DNA of 64,000 bases from UBA6168 sp964423205 (GTDB lineage: Bacteria > Bacteroidota > Bacteroidia > Chitinophagales > Saprospiraceae), in assembly GCA_964423205.1 (NCBI GenBank), contig CAYRDX010000001.1, positions 106,709 to 170,708 of the forward strand. The letters run 5' to 3'. Positions 1 to 9,275 of the stretch are shown here, in pieces. The position numbers and the translations under genes are program-made. How positions within the stretch are numbered: position 1 is the stretch's first letter; every line of letters begins with the position of its first letter. The notes under the pieces were generated by a model. It had not been told where the DNA came from and made no database searches. It was given only the letters and a program-made list of their open reading frames with translations.

Positions 1-1118
1 CCCTCGTTGTAAGGAAGGACATAATTAAACTTCTTTTCTTTCGACGAGGCACTGGAACTGCCGCTTTGCTTTATCCAAAATTCCAATGTTGAGGTGTTTC
101 CAGCCAAATCAGCAGCTACGAGGCTGATTTTTTTTGGCCGGTCCCCTAAATGGATGACACCATCGTGTTGTGTTCTTTGATAAATGGAAAGCAAATTGCC
201 CGGAAGTGAGTAGAGCCTGTTGAAATAGGAATTCTTGCTTATCCTCTCCACATAATCACAGTGGGCGTTGATGTACCTCGTTTCATCAAATGAAAATTCT
301 TCAAACTCAAAACTGTAGGTAAAAAGCCCATCTTCATACATGCTCACCCTATAAACGCCATTCCAATTGCTCACCCGGTCGAAATGGTCATACACCTTGA
401 GTCCCAATCCGGCCATGTTGGTACTTACCGTAATGGTGTCACCTTTCACCTTGTATGAATCCTTCGCCAATAAAAGAGGGTAATTGGAAGCTGATTGGTT
501 TTCCCGGCTTTCGTTCAAACTGTAAACCCGAAGGGCGTGCATCTTGGGCGGGATATTATCAGCGACGGGCAAATTGAACAACAATGGATTAATGGCCATT
601 CTCGTATCCGACTTCCGCACTTCAAAATGCAGATGAACACCCCTGGAAGCACCACTGTTCCCCATCGTTCCGATTTGTTGGCCTGTTTTTACCGGGAAAT
701 AGTCTTTCTGCAAAAGCATGTCAACCTCATACGATTTTGTTTCCTTCTGGTGGCGGCGGACTAATTCAGCAATGGCTGGACTGAACTCATGTAAATGGCC
801 ATATACAGTGGTGTAGCCATTGGGGTGGACAATGAAAACGGAATTGCCATAACCACTCTCCTCTACCATTATCCTGCTTACATATCCGGGACCAGCCGCC
901 AAAATGGGATCTCCTGCCACACCCCGGCTCGATTTAATGTCTATTCCCGCATGAAAATGATTGGGTCGCAATTCGCCAAAAGTTCCGGTCAACAGCAGGG
1001 AATGGCGTACAGGCGAACTAAAAAAGTCTGTGGGATATTTATTTGCATTGATGCCTACAAATGAAAAGAGCAAGATGGTACAGCAAAGCAATATCAGTGA
1101 TGTGACGATTGTTTTCAT
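1..1118 (-). CDS. M23 (LytM-type) metallopeptidase, C-terminus beyond window
   Basis: Reading frame opens with an ATG at 1118 and runs off the left edge after about 372 codons, so it is partial at its 3' end. An N-terminal signal peptide (residues 1-24, hydrophobic IVTSLILLCCTILLFSFVG) marks it as exported. The peptidase domain follows: HFHAGID gives the HxxxD zinc ligands (H56, D60) and VHLHFEV the HxH pair (H162, H164), with the VYGHLHEF strand between. All zinc ligands are present, so it is probably an active peptidoglycan endopeptidase. The remaining residues (about 180-372) look beta-rich and match nothing I recognise; many Bacteroidota M23 proteins carry such a tail. It is divergent from aspS. 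Confidence 0.88.
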   Translation of the reverse strand, partial: MKTIVTSLILLCCTILLFSFVGINANKYPTDFFSSPVRHSLLLTGTFGELRPNHFHAGIDIKSSRGVAGDPILAAGPGYVSRIMVEESGYGNSVFIVHPNGYTTVYGHLHEFSPAIAELVRRHQKETKSYEVDMLLQKDYFPVKTGQQIGTMGNSGASRGVHLHFEVRKSDTRMAINPLLFNLPVADNIPPKMHALRVYSLNESRENQSASNYPLLLAKDSYKVKGDTITVSTNMAGLGLKVYDHFDRVSNWNGVYRVSMYEDGLFTYSFEFEEFSFDETRYINAHCDYVERISKNSYFNRLYSLPGNLLSIYQRTQHDGVIHLGDRPKKISLVAADLAGNTSTLEFWIKQSGSSSASSKEKKFNYVLPYNE

Positions 1119-1632
1119 TCAATTTCAATGTTGAGGTTAATGTTTTTGTGTGCAGTTTCGGTACTGGGCCGATTGAACGGCAAAAAACATAAAACCATTG
1201 TACATTATGAAATCAAAGCAGGAACTTATTAGAAAAAAGTTTATCGGAAGTCGTTTTAGAGACTCAAAAAACGTGACAAAATCATGAACCGTTGCAGATT
1301 ATTGGCGTAGAACCTTCTATTTTTGCGGGCTTTTTAAATAGAAAAAGAGCCTATTATATCATGCAACCCAAGTTTCGGTTAATATGAATACCTAAAGTCT
1401 TTCACCCCAGGGATGTATCACAAGTAATTTTCCCGCTGATTTCGCGGATTTTCCCGCTGATTTTCGCAGATGATTCGCACTGCGGAATCAGCGAGACCAT
1501 CTGCGAAAATCTTCGGGAAATAAAGTTTCGTTTTGCAAAAAGAAAATATAAGGGTCTTTTCAAACAGCCTTGGGGTGATTCTATTCAGGTAATTATCAAT
1601 TCGAAGCTTACCATAAACTCAATAAAACAGGA
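1119..1632. other. Intergenic region between divergent M23 gene and aspS
   Basis: This 514-bp gap separates two divergent genes and should hold both promoters. Apart from the palindromic repeat block at 1428-1511 I see no gene, RNA or convincing TAnnTTTG promoter in it. Confidence 0.6.
1428..1511. repeat. Tandem and inverted intergenic repeat (GATTTTCGCAGAT type)
   Basis: Two tandem units of about 21 bp, both beginning TTTTCCCGCTGATTT, lie at 1428-1448 and 1449-1470. The second is followed by an inverted copy: GATTTTCGCAGATG at 1459-1472 pairs perfectly with CATCTGCGAAAATC at 1498-1511, and a smaller imperfect palindrome (GATTCGCA / TGCGGAATC) sits in the loop. The result is a long cruciform-capable hairpin. 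Repeats of this flavour are common between genes in Bacteroidota; no function is evident. Confidence 0.75.
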
Positions 1633-3411
1633 ATGTACAGAACTCATAATTGCGGCGAATTGCGCATTCAGCATACAGGTAAAGAAGTAAGACTGTCAGG
1701 ATGGATTCAGGCCAGTCGCGATTTTGGTGGCATGACCTTCATTGACCTCAGGGACCGCTATGGCATTACGCAGCTTGTGTTTAACATGGAAGACGATGCA
1801 GACCTTTGTGAGAAAGCGAGAAAGATGGGGCGGGAGTTTGTCATTAGCGTTTCGGGTCTGGTTCGCGAACGGAGCAATAAAAATCCAAACAGATCAACCG
1901 GAGATATTGAAATCGTGGTTTCCCGCCTTGAGGTGCTGAACCCCTCAAAAGTTCCACCTTTTACCATTGAAGAGGATACAGATGGAGGCGATGACCTGCG
2001 AATGAAATATCGCTACCTCGACATCCGCCGTCCACAGGTTCAGCAAAATCTCATTTTCCGCAGCAAAGTGGCCATTGAGACAAGGAAGTTTCTATCAGGA
2101 GAAGGATTCATAGAAATAGAAACCCCCAACCTCATCAAAAGCACTCCGGAAGGCGCCCGCGATTTCGTGGTGCCCAGCCGGATGAATCCGGGCCAATTTT
2201 ATGCGCTGCCACAGTCGCCGCAGACCTTCAAGCAAATTCTGATGGTGGCCGGCATGGATAAGTATTTCCAAATTGTGAAATGCTTCCGCGATGAGGACCT
2301 GCGCGCCGACAGGCAACCTGAGTTCACGCAGATAGACTGCGAAATGGCTTTCGTAACCCAAGAAGACGTGCTTCAAACTTTTGAGGGACTTACCAAACAC
2401 GTGTTCAAAGCTGCACTTGATGTGACGCTGCCCGATTTTCCAAGAATGTCCTACGATGAAGCCATCACCAAATACGGTTCTGATAAACCAGACCTTAGAT
2501 TTGGGATGGCATTCGGTGAACTGAATGATTTGGCTACAGGCAAAGGATTTGGCGTTTTTGACGATGCTGAATTGGTGGTGGGTATATGTGTCAAAGGGGA
2601 AGCGGAAAATTTTTCCAATAAGGATATTAACGAGTTGACGGAGTGGGTTAAACGCCCCCAAATTGGAGCCAAAGGGTTGGTTTATGTCAAATGGAATGCC
2701 GATGGAACATTCAAGTCTTCAGTGAGCAAATTTTATTCTGATGAAGACCTGAGACTATGGGCAGAGCAGTTCGACGCCAAAGCTGGTGACATGTTGCTGA
2801 TATTATCGGGAGAGTCTGAAAAGACGAGAAAACAGTTGGGTGAACTTCGCCTCGAAATGGCCAGAAGATTAAACCTGATGAAACCGGGGGAATTCAAACC
2901 ACTTTGGGTGCTCAATTTCCCGCTATTGGAATGGGATGAGGACGCACAGCGATTCTTTGCGATGCACCACCCATTCACTTCACCTCTTACTGAAGATGCA
3001 GAAAAGATGATGAGCGATGATTTTGAAACACTGAAAGGCTTGCGTGCCAATGCCTACGACCTCGTTATAAACGGTGCTGAAATCGGCGGTGGCTCCATAC
3101 GGATACATGACCGGGCGCTCCAGATGAAAAACTTCAAACTGCTGGGATTCACGGCCGAACAGGCAGAAAACCAGTTTGGATTCCTGTTGGGGGCATTCGA
3201 ATTTGGCGCTCCTCCGCATGGAGGCATTGCTTTTGGCTTCGACCGGCTCTGTGCGGTGATGCGTGGTCAAACCAGCATCCGCGACTTTATCGCCTTCCCA
3301 AAAAACAATATGGGAAGGGATATGATGATTGATGCACCTTCTGAAATCGATACAACACAGCTTGTTGAATTGAACTTAAGAATCAAAACTCCAAATAAAG
3401 GGCTAGTATAA
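1633..3411 (+). CDS. aspS: Aspartyl-tRNA synthetase
   Basis: 592 residues, usual for bacterial AspRS. The N-terminus (about 1-110) is the OB-fold anticodon-binding domain, starting MYRTHNCGELR. The class II catalytic core carries motif 2, FRDEDLRADRQPEFTQID, near residue 217, and motif 3, GGIAFGFDRL, near residue 530. The bacterial GAD insertion lies between them (about 290-420). It charges tRNA-Asp in the cytoplasm. The ATG at 1633 follows an AT-rich leader without a Shine-Dalgarno sequence, as usual here. The Nudix gene starts 1 bp after the stop, so the two are probably cotranscribed. Confidence 0.98.
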   Translation: MYRTHNCGELRIQHTGKEVRLSGWIQASRDFGGMTFIDLRDRYGITQLVFNMEDDADLCEKARKMGREFVISVSGLVRERSNKNPNRSTGDIEIVVSRLEVLNPSKVPPFTIEEDTDGGDDLRMKYRYLDIRRPQVQQNLIFRSKVAIETRKFLSGEGFIEIETPNLIKSTPEGARDFVVPSRMNPGQFYALPQSPQTFKQILMVAGMDKYFQIVKCFRDEDLRADRQPEFTQIDCEMAFVTQEDVLQTFEGLTKHVFKAALDVTLPDFPRMSYDEAITKYGSDKPDLRFGMAFGELNDLATGKGFGVFDDAELVVGICVKGEAENFSNKDINELTEWVKRPQIGAKGLVYVKWNADGTFKSSVSKFYSDEDLRLWAEQFDAKAGDMLLILSGESEKTRKQLGELRLEMARRLNLMKPGEFKPLWVLNFPLLEWDEDAQRFFAMHHPFTSPLTEDAEKMMSDDFETLKGLRANAYDLVINGAEIGGGSIRIHDRALQMKNFKLLGFTAEQAENQFGFLLGAFEFGAPPHGGIAFGFDRLCAVMRGQTSIRDFIAFPKNNMGRDMMIDAPSEIDTTQLVELNLRIKTPNKGLV

Positions 3412-3412
3412 A

Positions 3413-4045
3413 ATGACCGATACTATCATCGATTCATTGAAGAAGAAACTGCATTTCCCATTACCAGGGATAGCTGCGCAATTAAAAATGGCTCATGCCA
3501 CCCGGAGACATTTAAAAGATATTGCCGACACAAAACCGGTTCTTGCCGCTGTACTGGCAGTTCTTTTCCCCAAAAATGGAGAGTGGCACATATTGTTGAT
3601 AGAAAGGAGGAAGGTGGACGGCGACAAACACAGTGGCCAGATTGGATTTCCCGGTGGCAAATCGGAAAATGGCGACGGGAACCTGATGATCACAGCACTC
3701 AGGGAAACGGAAGAAGAATTAGGTATCAACAGGCAGGACATATCAATACTTGGTGCGCTGACAGAACTTTATATTCCCGTCAGTAATTTTCTGGTCCATC
3801 CCTTTGTTGGCTATCTGACTTACCCTCCAACCTACCAATTGCAGCAAAACGAAGTGGACGGGGTGTTGGAAATCCCTCTTTCCCATTTTTTAGATATCAG
3901 CAAGCGCAAATCAATTGACATCAGAATAAGTTCGAACCTCATCCTGAAAAATGTTCCCTATTACGATGTAAACGGGAAAGTGCTTTGGGGGGCAACGGCT
4001 ATGATGCTCAGTGAACTTACGGAATTAATCATGGAAGTTGCTTGA
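3413..4045 (+). CDS. Nudix hydrolase, CoA pyrophosphatase type
   Basis: 210 residues. The CoA-family signature HSGQIGFPGG (about residue 73) is directly followed by a Nudix box, with ALRETEEELGI supplying the metal-binding glutamates. The subfamily (NudL / NUDT7-like) hydrolyses CoA and its derivatives to phosphopantetheine and 3',5'-ADP. The gene begins 1 bp after the aspS stop, which suggests cotranscription without implying a shared pathway. The substrate is inferred from the HSGQ motif only. Confidence 0.85.
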   Translation: MTDTIIDSLKKKLHFPLPGIAAQLKMAHATRRHLKDIADTKPVLAAVLAVLFPKNGEWHILLIERRKVDGDKHSGQIGFPGGKSENGDGNLMITALRETEEELGINRQDISILGALTELYIPVSNFLVHPFVGYLTYPPTYQLQQNEVDGVLEIPLSHFLDISKRKSIDIRISSNLILKNVPYYDVNGKVLWGATAMMLSELTELIMEVA

Positions 4046-4236
4046 TCCTGTTTATTTTATCGAAGACTTTGCCCCACTCATCTACCAATTCTTAAAGACT
4101 GCGTAAAATCAAGTTCTGGACAGAACATCTTGACCATTTTCACAGTTGTTAAGAGCGAAAACATGCGGAAGGGATAAATTCTTTTCTTTTGCGCATTACA
4201 GCATTAACAACACCGGTGAAATCTTTGTAAAATATT

Positions 4237-4695
4237 ATGTCCTACCGTAAAACTGTTGGTCCATTTAACTCGATAATAGGCGTTCTGTTATTGGTCGCTT
4301 TTTTTGTGGGCATTTTCTTTATCCTGAAAGGTCTGTTTTGGGTGCTGACCTGGGTCGCACCTGTATTACTGATAGCTGCTCTGATTATTGACAAGTCAGT
4401 AGTCGTGAATTATGGACTTTGGATTTGGAAAACACTCAAAAACAAACCATTATTAGGAATTGCTGCCATCATTTTTACCGTTATTGGTTACATGGTGGTC
4501 TTTCCATTTCTCTTTGCGAAAGCCATCTTCAAGAAGAAAATTAAAGACGTTACCCGCGAAATAGAAAAAGAACGCGAAGGCGAATTGATCGACTTCGAAG
4601 AAATCACCAGTAAACCCCAAAAGGAGAACCGCACTGAACTTCCCAAATTGGAGAAAACCGAAAGAAAGAGTGAATACGACAGGCTTTTTGAGTAA
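4237..4695 (+). CDS. Conserved small membrane protein of unknown function
   Basis: 152 residues. Three hydrophobic segments are visible at about 12-34, 38-52 and 70-95. A strongly charged cytoplasmic tail follows (about 100-152, rich in Lys and Glu, REIEKEREGE), probably helical or disordered. It has no motif I can assign. It converges on the DAHP synthase gene, with 2 bp between stop codons, and lies 191 bp after the Nudix gene, so it is likely transcribed on its own. Confidence 0.75.
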   Translation: MSYRKTVGPFNSIIGVLLLVAFFVGIFFILKGLFWVLTWVAPVLLIAALIIDKSVVVNYGLWIWKTLKNKPLLGIAAIIFTVIGYMVVFPFLFAKAIFKKKIKDVTREIEKEREGELIDFEEITSKPQKENRTELPKLEKTERKSEYDRLFE

Positions 4696-4697
4696 GC

Positions 4698-5789
4698 TTA
4701 TTCCTTTTCTGCCGGTATTTGTCTTCCCCTGTTCAAAATAGCGGACTGACGCTCAATGGACTCCTGGTGGATAGCCTTGAGTACAGTTTCAATTATTTTT
4801 TTGCTTAATCCCAATTTTTCCCCTTTATCAAAAGCGCCTTCGAGAATTTCGTTCCAACGGGCAGGCTGAAGAATGGCGATGTTGTTTTCCAGTTTGTATT
4901 CTCCAATCTTGTCTGCCAATTTCATACGGTTGCCCATGAGCTGAAGCAACTCGTCGTCCAATTCATCTATTTGGCTGCGCAAGGAGGATAGTGGCTGCAA
5001 GAAACCGGGATCGTCTGTTGTTGACATTCTGGCAACCAATTGTTCTATCATGGCTCCGTACTGGGAGGACGTTATTTGCTGGCCAGAATCACTCCATGCA
5101 GTGTCAGGCTCCGGATGTACTTCGGTCATCAAACCATCATAGTTTAGGTCGAGCGCCCACTGAGCGACCTTGGCCAATGTCTCTCTCTTTCCACAAATAT
5201 GGCTGTGGTCACAAATGATCTGAATGTTTGGGAATTGCCTTTTCAATTCGATGGGTAATTGCCACCTCGGAACATTTCTGTAGGTCGATTCACCATGATA
5301 AGAGAAGCCCCGGTGAATGACACCTATGCGCTCAATACCTGCTTTGTATAGCCTTTCAATGGCACCAATCCATAAAGTTAAGTCAGGATTCACTGGATTT
5401 TTGACCAAAACCGGTATGTCAACACCCTTTAGAGCATCTGCTATTTCCTGCACAGAGAATGGATTTGCGGTGGTTCTGGCACCTAACCACAAAACATCAA
5501 TACCATATTTTAACGACTCAAAAACATGCTGAGTGTTGGCAACCTCAGTAGTCACCTTCATCCCCGTTTCTTCTTTTACCTTTTTAAGCCAGCGGAGTCC
5601 ATCCACGCCAATTCCTTCAAAGGCACCGGGTCTCGTTCTTGGTTTCCAAATTCCGGCTCTGAATAAGTTAACACCCAATTTGGAAAGTGCATGAGCAGAA
5701 GTGAGCACCTGCTGTTCTGATTCTGCGCTGCAGGGGCCTGCTATCAAAATAGGTCGGGGTGTCTTTTCGAAAACGGGTCTGAAATTCAT
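4698..5789 (-). CDS. aroF: Bifunctional DAHP synthase / chorismate mutase
   Basis: 363 residues. Residues 1 to about 265 are a class I DAHP/KDO8P synthase barrel: ILIAGPCSAES for phosphoenolpyruvate binding, FRAGIWKPRTRPGAFEG, the metal ligands in ICDHSHICGKR, and MTEVHPEPDTAWSD. The C-terminal part (about 272-355, LRSQIDELDDELLQLMGNRM) is an AroQ-type chorismate mutase helix bundle. The fusion catalyses the first step of the shikimate pathway and the chorismate-to-prephenate branch; the mutase domain usually also acts as the feedback sensor. It is the last gene of the aromatic operon but is separated from tyrA by 177 bp holding a repeat (5847-5961). It may therefore have its own promoter. 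Confidence 0.95.
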   Translation of the reverse strand: MNFRPVFEKTPRPILIAGPCSAESEQQVLTSAHALSKLGVNLFRAGIWKPRTRPGAFEGIGVDGLRWLKKVKEETGMKVTTEVANTQHVFESLKYGIDVLWLGARTTANPFSVQEIADALKGVDIPVLVKNPVNPDLTLWIGAIERLYKAGIERIGVIHRGFSYHGESTYRNVPRWQLPIELKRQFPNIQIICDHSHICGKRETLAKVAQWALDLNYDGLMTEVHPEPDTAWSDSGQQITSSQYGAMIEQLVARMSTTDDPGFLQPLSSLRSQIDELDDELLQLMGNRMKLADKIGEYKLENNIAILQPARWNEILEGAFDKGEKLGLSKKIIETVLKAIHQESIERQSAILNRGRQIPAEKE

Positions 5790-5846
5790 GATTGAGTTTT
5801 TTAACTTTTGTTAGTCATCTGATTAAAGTGCCTGGGTTGTTAATGG

Positions 5847-5961
5847 TTAGTAATGAGTTAAAAATAAAGTTGCCAAATTGTTTTCTTAACCACTTGAAAA
5901 TCAGTTGGAAAACTTTTGCCTGCTTGGCCCTAAGGGCCTTGCCCCTTTGGGGTTGCCTTTT
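5847..5961 (-). repeat. Hairpin-plus-core upstream repeat, copy 1
   Basis: Read on the minus strand, an AAAAGGCAACCCC start and a GC-rich palindromic stretch (CCCCAAAGGGG, GGCCCTTAGGGCC) are followed by a 68-bp core at 5914-5847. The core runs from AGTTTTCCAACTGATTTTC to ACTCATTACTAA. It differs from the copy at 55049-55116 by a single base. It lies 57 bp upstream of the aroF start and points toward it. Confidence 0.85.
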
Positions 5962-5966
5962 AATTA

Positions 5967-6806
5967 TCAGGGTAAAATTTTCCGAATCACGTTGGCGTCC
6001 TCCATGAGCTTGTAGATTTTGTCAAAGTCCTTCTTGATCAACAGGCTCCTGAATCGCGACAGGTTGTTGATGTGTTCATCCAAAACATCCAGTAGGTTGT
6101 CGCGGTTTTGCGTGAAAATCGGCGCCCACATTTGAGGTGAACTTTTTGCCAGCCTAACTGTCGAAGCGAAACCACTGCTCGCCAATTCGAATATCCGCTT
6201 TTCATCTTTTTCCTTTTCCAAAACGGTGAGAGCCAAAGCGAATGAGCTAATGTGAGAGATATGCGAAACGTAAGCGGTATGTATGTCGTGATCGTTTGCA
6301 TTGAGATAAATCAATTTCATCTTTAATGCAGCGTAAAGTGCTTCAACAGTTTTTACTGCTTCTTCACTGCTGTCCTGATGTTCGCACAGTACACAGTATT
6401 TTCCATCAAACAAATTGGGAATTGCTGCTTCAATGCCCGAATGTTCCGTACCCGCCATTGGGTGTGTGGCCACGAATTGCTTGCGGTTAGGGTGATTCCT
6501 GACTTTTTGCAAAAGCAGTTCTTTGGTAGAGCCAACATCCAACAGGACCTGCTTGTCTATCTTATTCAGCACTTGTTCCAGCAAATCAAGCATCACATCC
6601 ACGGGAGTTGAAATGATGATTACATCGGCAGCCGTTATACCTTCATTCATTTCCATTGCCTCATCGATAATTCTTCTCCGCAATGCTTTGTCAAGACTAT
6701 CCTTGCTTTTGTCAACGCCAACAATATGCTGCGCAAAACCATTTTCCTTAAGGCTTATGGCCATTGATCCGCCTATGTGACCTGTGCCAATTACTGTTAA
6801 TGTCAT
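5967..6806 (-). CDS. tyrA: Prephenate dehydrogenase
   Basis: 279 residues from the ATG at 6806. This start is chosen because MTLTVIGTGHIGGS puts the NAD-binding GxGxxG loop at the very N-terminus and lies 1 bp after the aminotransferase stop. An ATG 42 bp further upstream would overlap that gene. Further family signatures are THPMAGTEHSG and the substrate-binding helical domain with YVSHISHISSFALA. It oxidatively decarboxylates prephenate to 4-hydroxyphenylpyruvate for tyrosine. I see no ACT domain, so feedback must come from elsewhere. Confidence 0.94.
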   Translation of the reverse strand: MTLTVIGTGHIGGSMAISLKENGFAQHIVGVDKSKDSLDKALRRRIIDEAMEMNEGITAADVIIISTPVDVMLDLLEQVLNKIDKQVLLDVGSTKELLLQKVRNHPNRKQFVATHPMAGTEHSGIEAAIPNLFDGKYCVLCEHQDSSEEAVKTVEALYAALKMKLIYLNANDHDIHTAYVSHISHISSFALALTVLEKEKDEKRIFELASSGFASTVRLAKSSPQMWAPIFTQNRDNLLDVLDEHINNLSRFRSLLIKKDFDKIYKLMEDANVIRKILP

Positions 6807-6807
6807 G

Positions 6808-8076
6808 TCATTTCCGGACAACTTCCGGTTGAAGTTTTTGTGTTTCAATAATTGTGTGGCTTTGATTATGGCCGTTCAGGACATTGCCATTTTTCCGCTT
6901 CACTGGTTTTGTTTGCTTTATCCGTTGCAAGGCTTCCAGTAAGGTTGCTTCATCGTTGCAAAGTGAAGCCCTAAGGTATTTATTTCCCTGGCTGCCAAAA
7001 ACGCCCCCAGGGGTTATAAAAACATGAGCCTCATGCAGCAAATGGTCAGACAGCTCATACCCATCTTTCCAGGTATCCGGAACTTTGGCCCAGACAAAAA
7101 GCCCAACAGCATCTTCTTTCCATGAACACCCAACTGCGTCCATGATTTCGCGAACAAGGTCTCTCCTTTGTTCATAAACGCGGTTCAGAGAATCGAACCA
7201 ATCCTGCCCCGCCTCCAGCGCCTTTGCGGCGGCCAATTGAACAGGCTTAAACATCCCGGAATCCATATTGCTTTTGAAGCGCAATACCTGTTTCAACAGG
7301 TCTGCTTCACCAGCCAACATGCCAACTCGCCAACCAGCCATGTTGTGGGATTTGCTCAATGAGTTCAACTCAAGAGCAACTCCTGCACTGCCTTCAATTG
7401 ACAAAAGACTGAGATGTGAATCGTTCAATATGAAACTGTAAGGATTATCATTCACCAGTAAAATCTGATGTTTTAAAGCAAACCTGACCAGTTTGACAAA
7501 CATGTCCTTTGTGGCCCTGACCCCGGTTGGCATATTGGGATAATTAAGCCACATAATTTTCACCCGGGACAAATCAATCGAATTGAGTTCCTCTAAATCA
7601 GGCATCCAACCATGTTGCTCGTAAAGTGAATATTCAACAGCCTCGGCCCCAGCCAATTCAGAAACGGCCTTGTATGTTGGATATCCCGGGTTTGGAACCA
7701 GGGCAATATCACCTGGTTCAAGAAAAGTCATCGCAATGTGCATGATGCCTTCCTTCGAACCAATCATGGGCAAGATTTCGGAATTGGGATTCAACTCAAC
7801 ACCAAAGAACCTGGAATACCATTGAGCATACGCATTTCTAAGTTCCGGAATTCCCACATAACTCTGATAAGCATGCGTATGGTCGTCCGAAGCCGATTTG
7901 TTTAGCTCCGAAATGACATCCTGAGAAGGTGGAAGGTCGGGGCTTCCAATACCCAAATTCAACACATTAATGCCCTTCGACCGCATCTCGGCAATTTCCC
8001 TAAGCTTTGCGGAAAAGTAATATTCCTGAACACTGTCCAATCTTTTAGCCGTTTTGATTTTTAAAGTTCCCTGCAT
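6808..8076 (-). CDS. Class I/II PLP aminotransferase, probably aromatic
   Basis: 422 residues, fold type I. NLGIGSPDLPPS, the YPNMPTG strand and the PLP lysine in NSLSKSHNMAGWRVG are all clear. Its place between pheA and tyrA implies that it transaminates phenylpyruvate and 4-hydroxyphenylpyruvate to Phe and Tyr. Family resemblance alone would also allow an aspartate or LL-diaminopimelate-like role. The last 25 or so residues (after RIKQTKP) extend past the usual fold end. It lies 30 bp after pheA and 1 bp before tyrA, which indicates one transcript. Confidence 0.9.
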   Translation of the reverse strand: MQGTLKIKTAKRLDSVQEYYFSAKLREIAEMRSKGINVLNLGIGSPDLPPSQDVISELNKSASDDHTHAYQSYVGIPELRNAYAQWYSRFFGVELNPNSEILPMIGSKEGIMHIAMTFLEPGDIALVPNPGYPTYKAVSELAGAEAVEYSLYEQHGWMPDLEELNSIDLSRVKIMWLNYPNMPTGVRATKDMFVKLVRFALKHQILLVNDNPYSFILNDSHLSLLSIEGSAGVALELNSLSKSHNMAGWRVGMLAGEADLLKQVLRFKSNMDSGMFKPVQLAAAKALEAGQDWFDSLNRVYEQRRDLVREIMDAVGCSWKEDAVGLFVWAKVPDTWKDGYELSDHLLHEAHVFITPGGVFGSQGNKYLRASLCNDEATLLEALQRIKQTKPVKRKNGNVLNGHNQSHTIIETQKLQPEVVRK

Positions 8077-8106
8077 GTTCCAATTATTATGGATTACAAT
8101 TGTTGT

Positions 8107-9003
8107 TTAGTCTTCATGGTGACTGCCCTGACGATAAGCCCCTAAAACTTTGAGTTGATTGGTCAAAGGTCGAATGGCTTCTATGGCTTGCTGCCAGGGA
8201 ACTGAACCTTGTGATAAAAAGTCAATGAAAAAGAAATATTCCCATTCCCGGCCAATCATGGGCGTCGACTGGATTTTGGTCATGTTCAGTTCATAGGCGG
8301 CCAGAACGCTCAACAGTTTGTGCAGGCTGCCCACTTTATGTGCCAAGGAAAAACAAATTGAAATCTTGTCGCTCCCGGCCACACATTGTTCCACTTTCTT
8401 GTTTTCCAATACCAGGAAACGGGTGTAATTCCTGGAGTTTGTTTCTATACCTTCGGCAATCAGATCCAGGCCATACATGGAGGCAGCCAATTTGCTTGCT
8501 ATTGCGCCCGTACCTTTTAAGCTTTTATCGGAAATAAGTTTGGCGCTTAAAGCAGTATCTTCTGACTCAATCAACCTGATATCCGGGTATTGTCTGAAAA
8601 ACTGCTCACATTGTGCAATGGCCATGGGGTGCGAATAAACCTCACTTATTTCATCAATTTTCACTCCGGGCAGCGCCATAAGGTTTTGCTTTATCCTTAG
8701 ATAAATTTCGCCGGTAGCGATTAACTCCGAACGATGTAACAATCTGTAATTACCCATTATGCTTCCGGCAACTGAATTCTCTATGGCCATTAAACCACAA
8801 TCTGCCAAACCGTTTTCAATCGTTTCAATCAACTCATCAAAAGTGTTACACGGTATGATTTCCAGTTCGCCCTCTACATAATACAGGCGGGCAGCAATAT
8901 CATGGAAAGAGCCAGGGTAACCCTGAATTACCACTTTTCTTTTACTGCCTGATGTCAGATGATCTGCCTCTTTGGCCACTTCGGTTGTTTCAATTTTCAT
9001 CAT
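8107..9003 (-). CDS. pheA: Prephenate dehydratase
   Basis: 298 residues. The periplasmic-binding-like catalytic domain (about 20-205) shows IQGYPGSFHDIAA, the AIENSVAGS loop and the TRF catalytic motif in NYTRFLVLEN. A C-terminal ACT domain (about 215-290) contains HKVGSLHKLLSVLA and the REWEYFFFIDF strand, so allosteric inhibition by phenylalanine is expected. It converts prephenate to phenylpyruvate. There is no fused chorismate mutase; that activity sits on AroF. It is the first structural gene after the two attenuators, with its ATG 44 bp beyond the second terminator. Confidence 0.95.
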   Translation of the reverse strand: MMKIETTEVAKEADHLTSGSKRKVVIQGYPGSFHDIAARLYYVEGELEIIPCNTFDELIETIENGLADCGLMAIENSVAGSIMGNYRLLHRSELIATGEIYLRIKQNLMALPGVKIDEISEVYSHPMAIAQCEQFFRQYPDIRLIESEDTALSAKLISDKSLKGTGAIASKLAASMYGLDLIAEGIETNSRNYTRFLVLENKKVEQCVAGSDKISICFSLAHKVGSLHKLLSVLAAYELNMTKIQSTPMIGREWEYFFFIDFLSQGSVPWQQAIEAIRPLTNQLKVLGAYRQGSHHED

Positions 9004-9046
9004 TTAAGTTTTTGACGATTCGTTACATTTTGTTCGTGCAAAAAAA

Positions 9047-9068
9047 AAGTCCCGACCAGGCGGGACTT
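9047..9068 (-). terminator. Second attenuator terminator of the aromatic operon
   Basis: On the minus strand AAGTCCCG, a six-base loop and CGGGACTT form an 8-bp perfect stem followed by nine to ten T residues, a textbook intrinsic terminator. It lies between leader peptide 2 and pheA. Its 5' arm (9062-9069) can alternatively pair with GGGACTTA at 9106-9099, which spans the end of the leader 2 reading frame. Confidence 0.92.
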
Positions 9069-9097
9069 AAGATTTCACATGTGCAATACACAAATTG

Positions 9098-9163
9098 CTA
9101 AGTCCCTTTATGGCGTGCATAAAACCAAAAATAAAACCAGTAAAAACGTGCATTGCTATTCAT
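9098..9163 (-). CDS. Leader peptide 2 of the aromatic operon (21 aa)
   Basis: An ATG at 9163 opens a 21-codon frame ending in TAG at 9098. Residues 7-15 read FYWFYFWFY, nine aromatic residues in a row covering all three aromatic amino acids. The frame is too short to be listed by ordinary gene finders. The stop codon lies inside the sequence that competes for the terminator's 5' arm. A ribosome that finishes translation would hide it and allow termination. A ribosome stalled on the aromatic run would leave it free. Confidence 0.9.
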   Translation of the reverse strand: MNSNARFYWFYFWFYARHKGT

Positions 9164-9211
9164 GATTAAGACTCTCTTTCAGGTATTTCAGGAACTTGTT
9201 GTCAAAAAAAA

Positions 9212-9230
9212 AGTCCTGCGCTGCAGGACT
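9212..9230 (-). terminator. First attenuator terminator of the aromatic operon
   Basis: On the minus strand AGTCCTGC and GCAGGACT form an 8-bp perfect stem with a tiny loop, followed by nine T residues. It lies 45 bp after leader peptide 1. Its 5' arm (9225-9231, CAGTCCT) can instead pair with AGGACTG at 9276-9270, immediately at the leader 1 stop codon. Confidence 0.92.
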
Positions 9231-9275
9231 GTCTTTTTCATTATTATCATTTGAAAACAACTTTAAAGGCAGTCC

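Noticed and set aside
495..1064. Two plus-strand frames of 89 codons each
   Set aside because: They lie opposite the M23 peptidase frame, which is open, has a signal peptide and zinc motifs.
2095..2661. 188-codon frame opposite aspS
   Set aside because: Antisense shadow of a certain gene, without family features.
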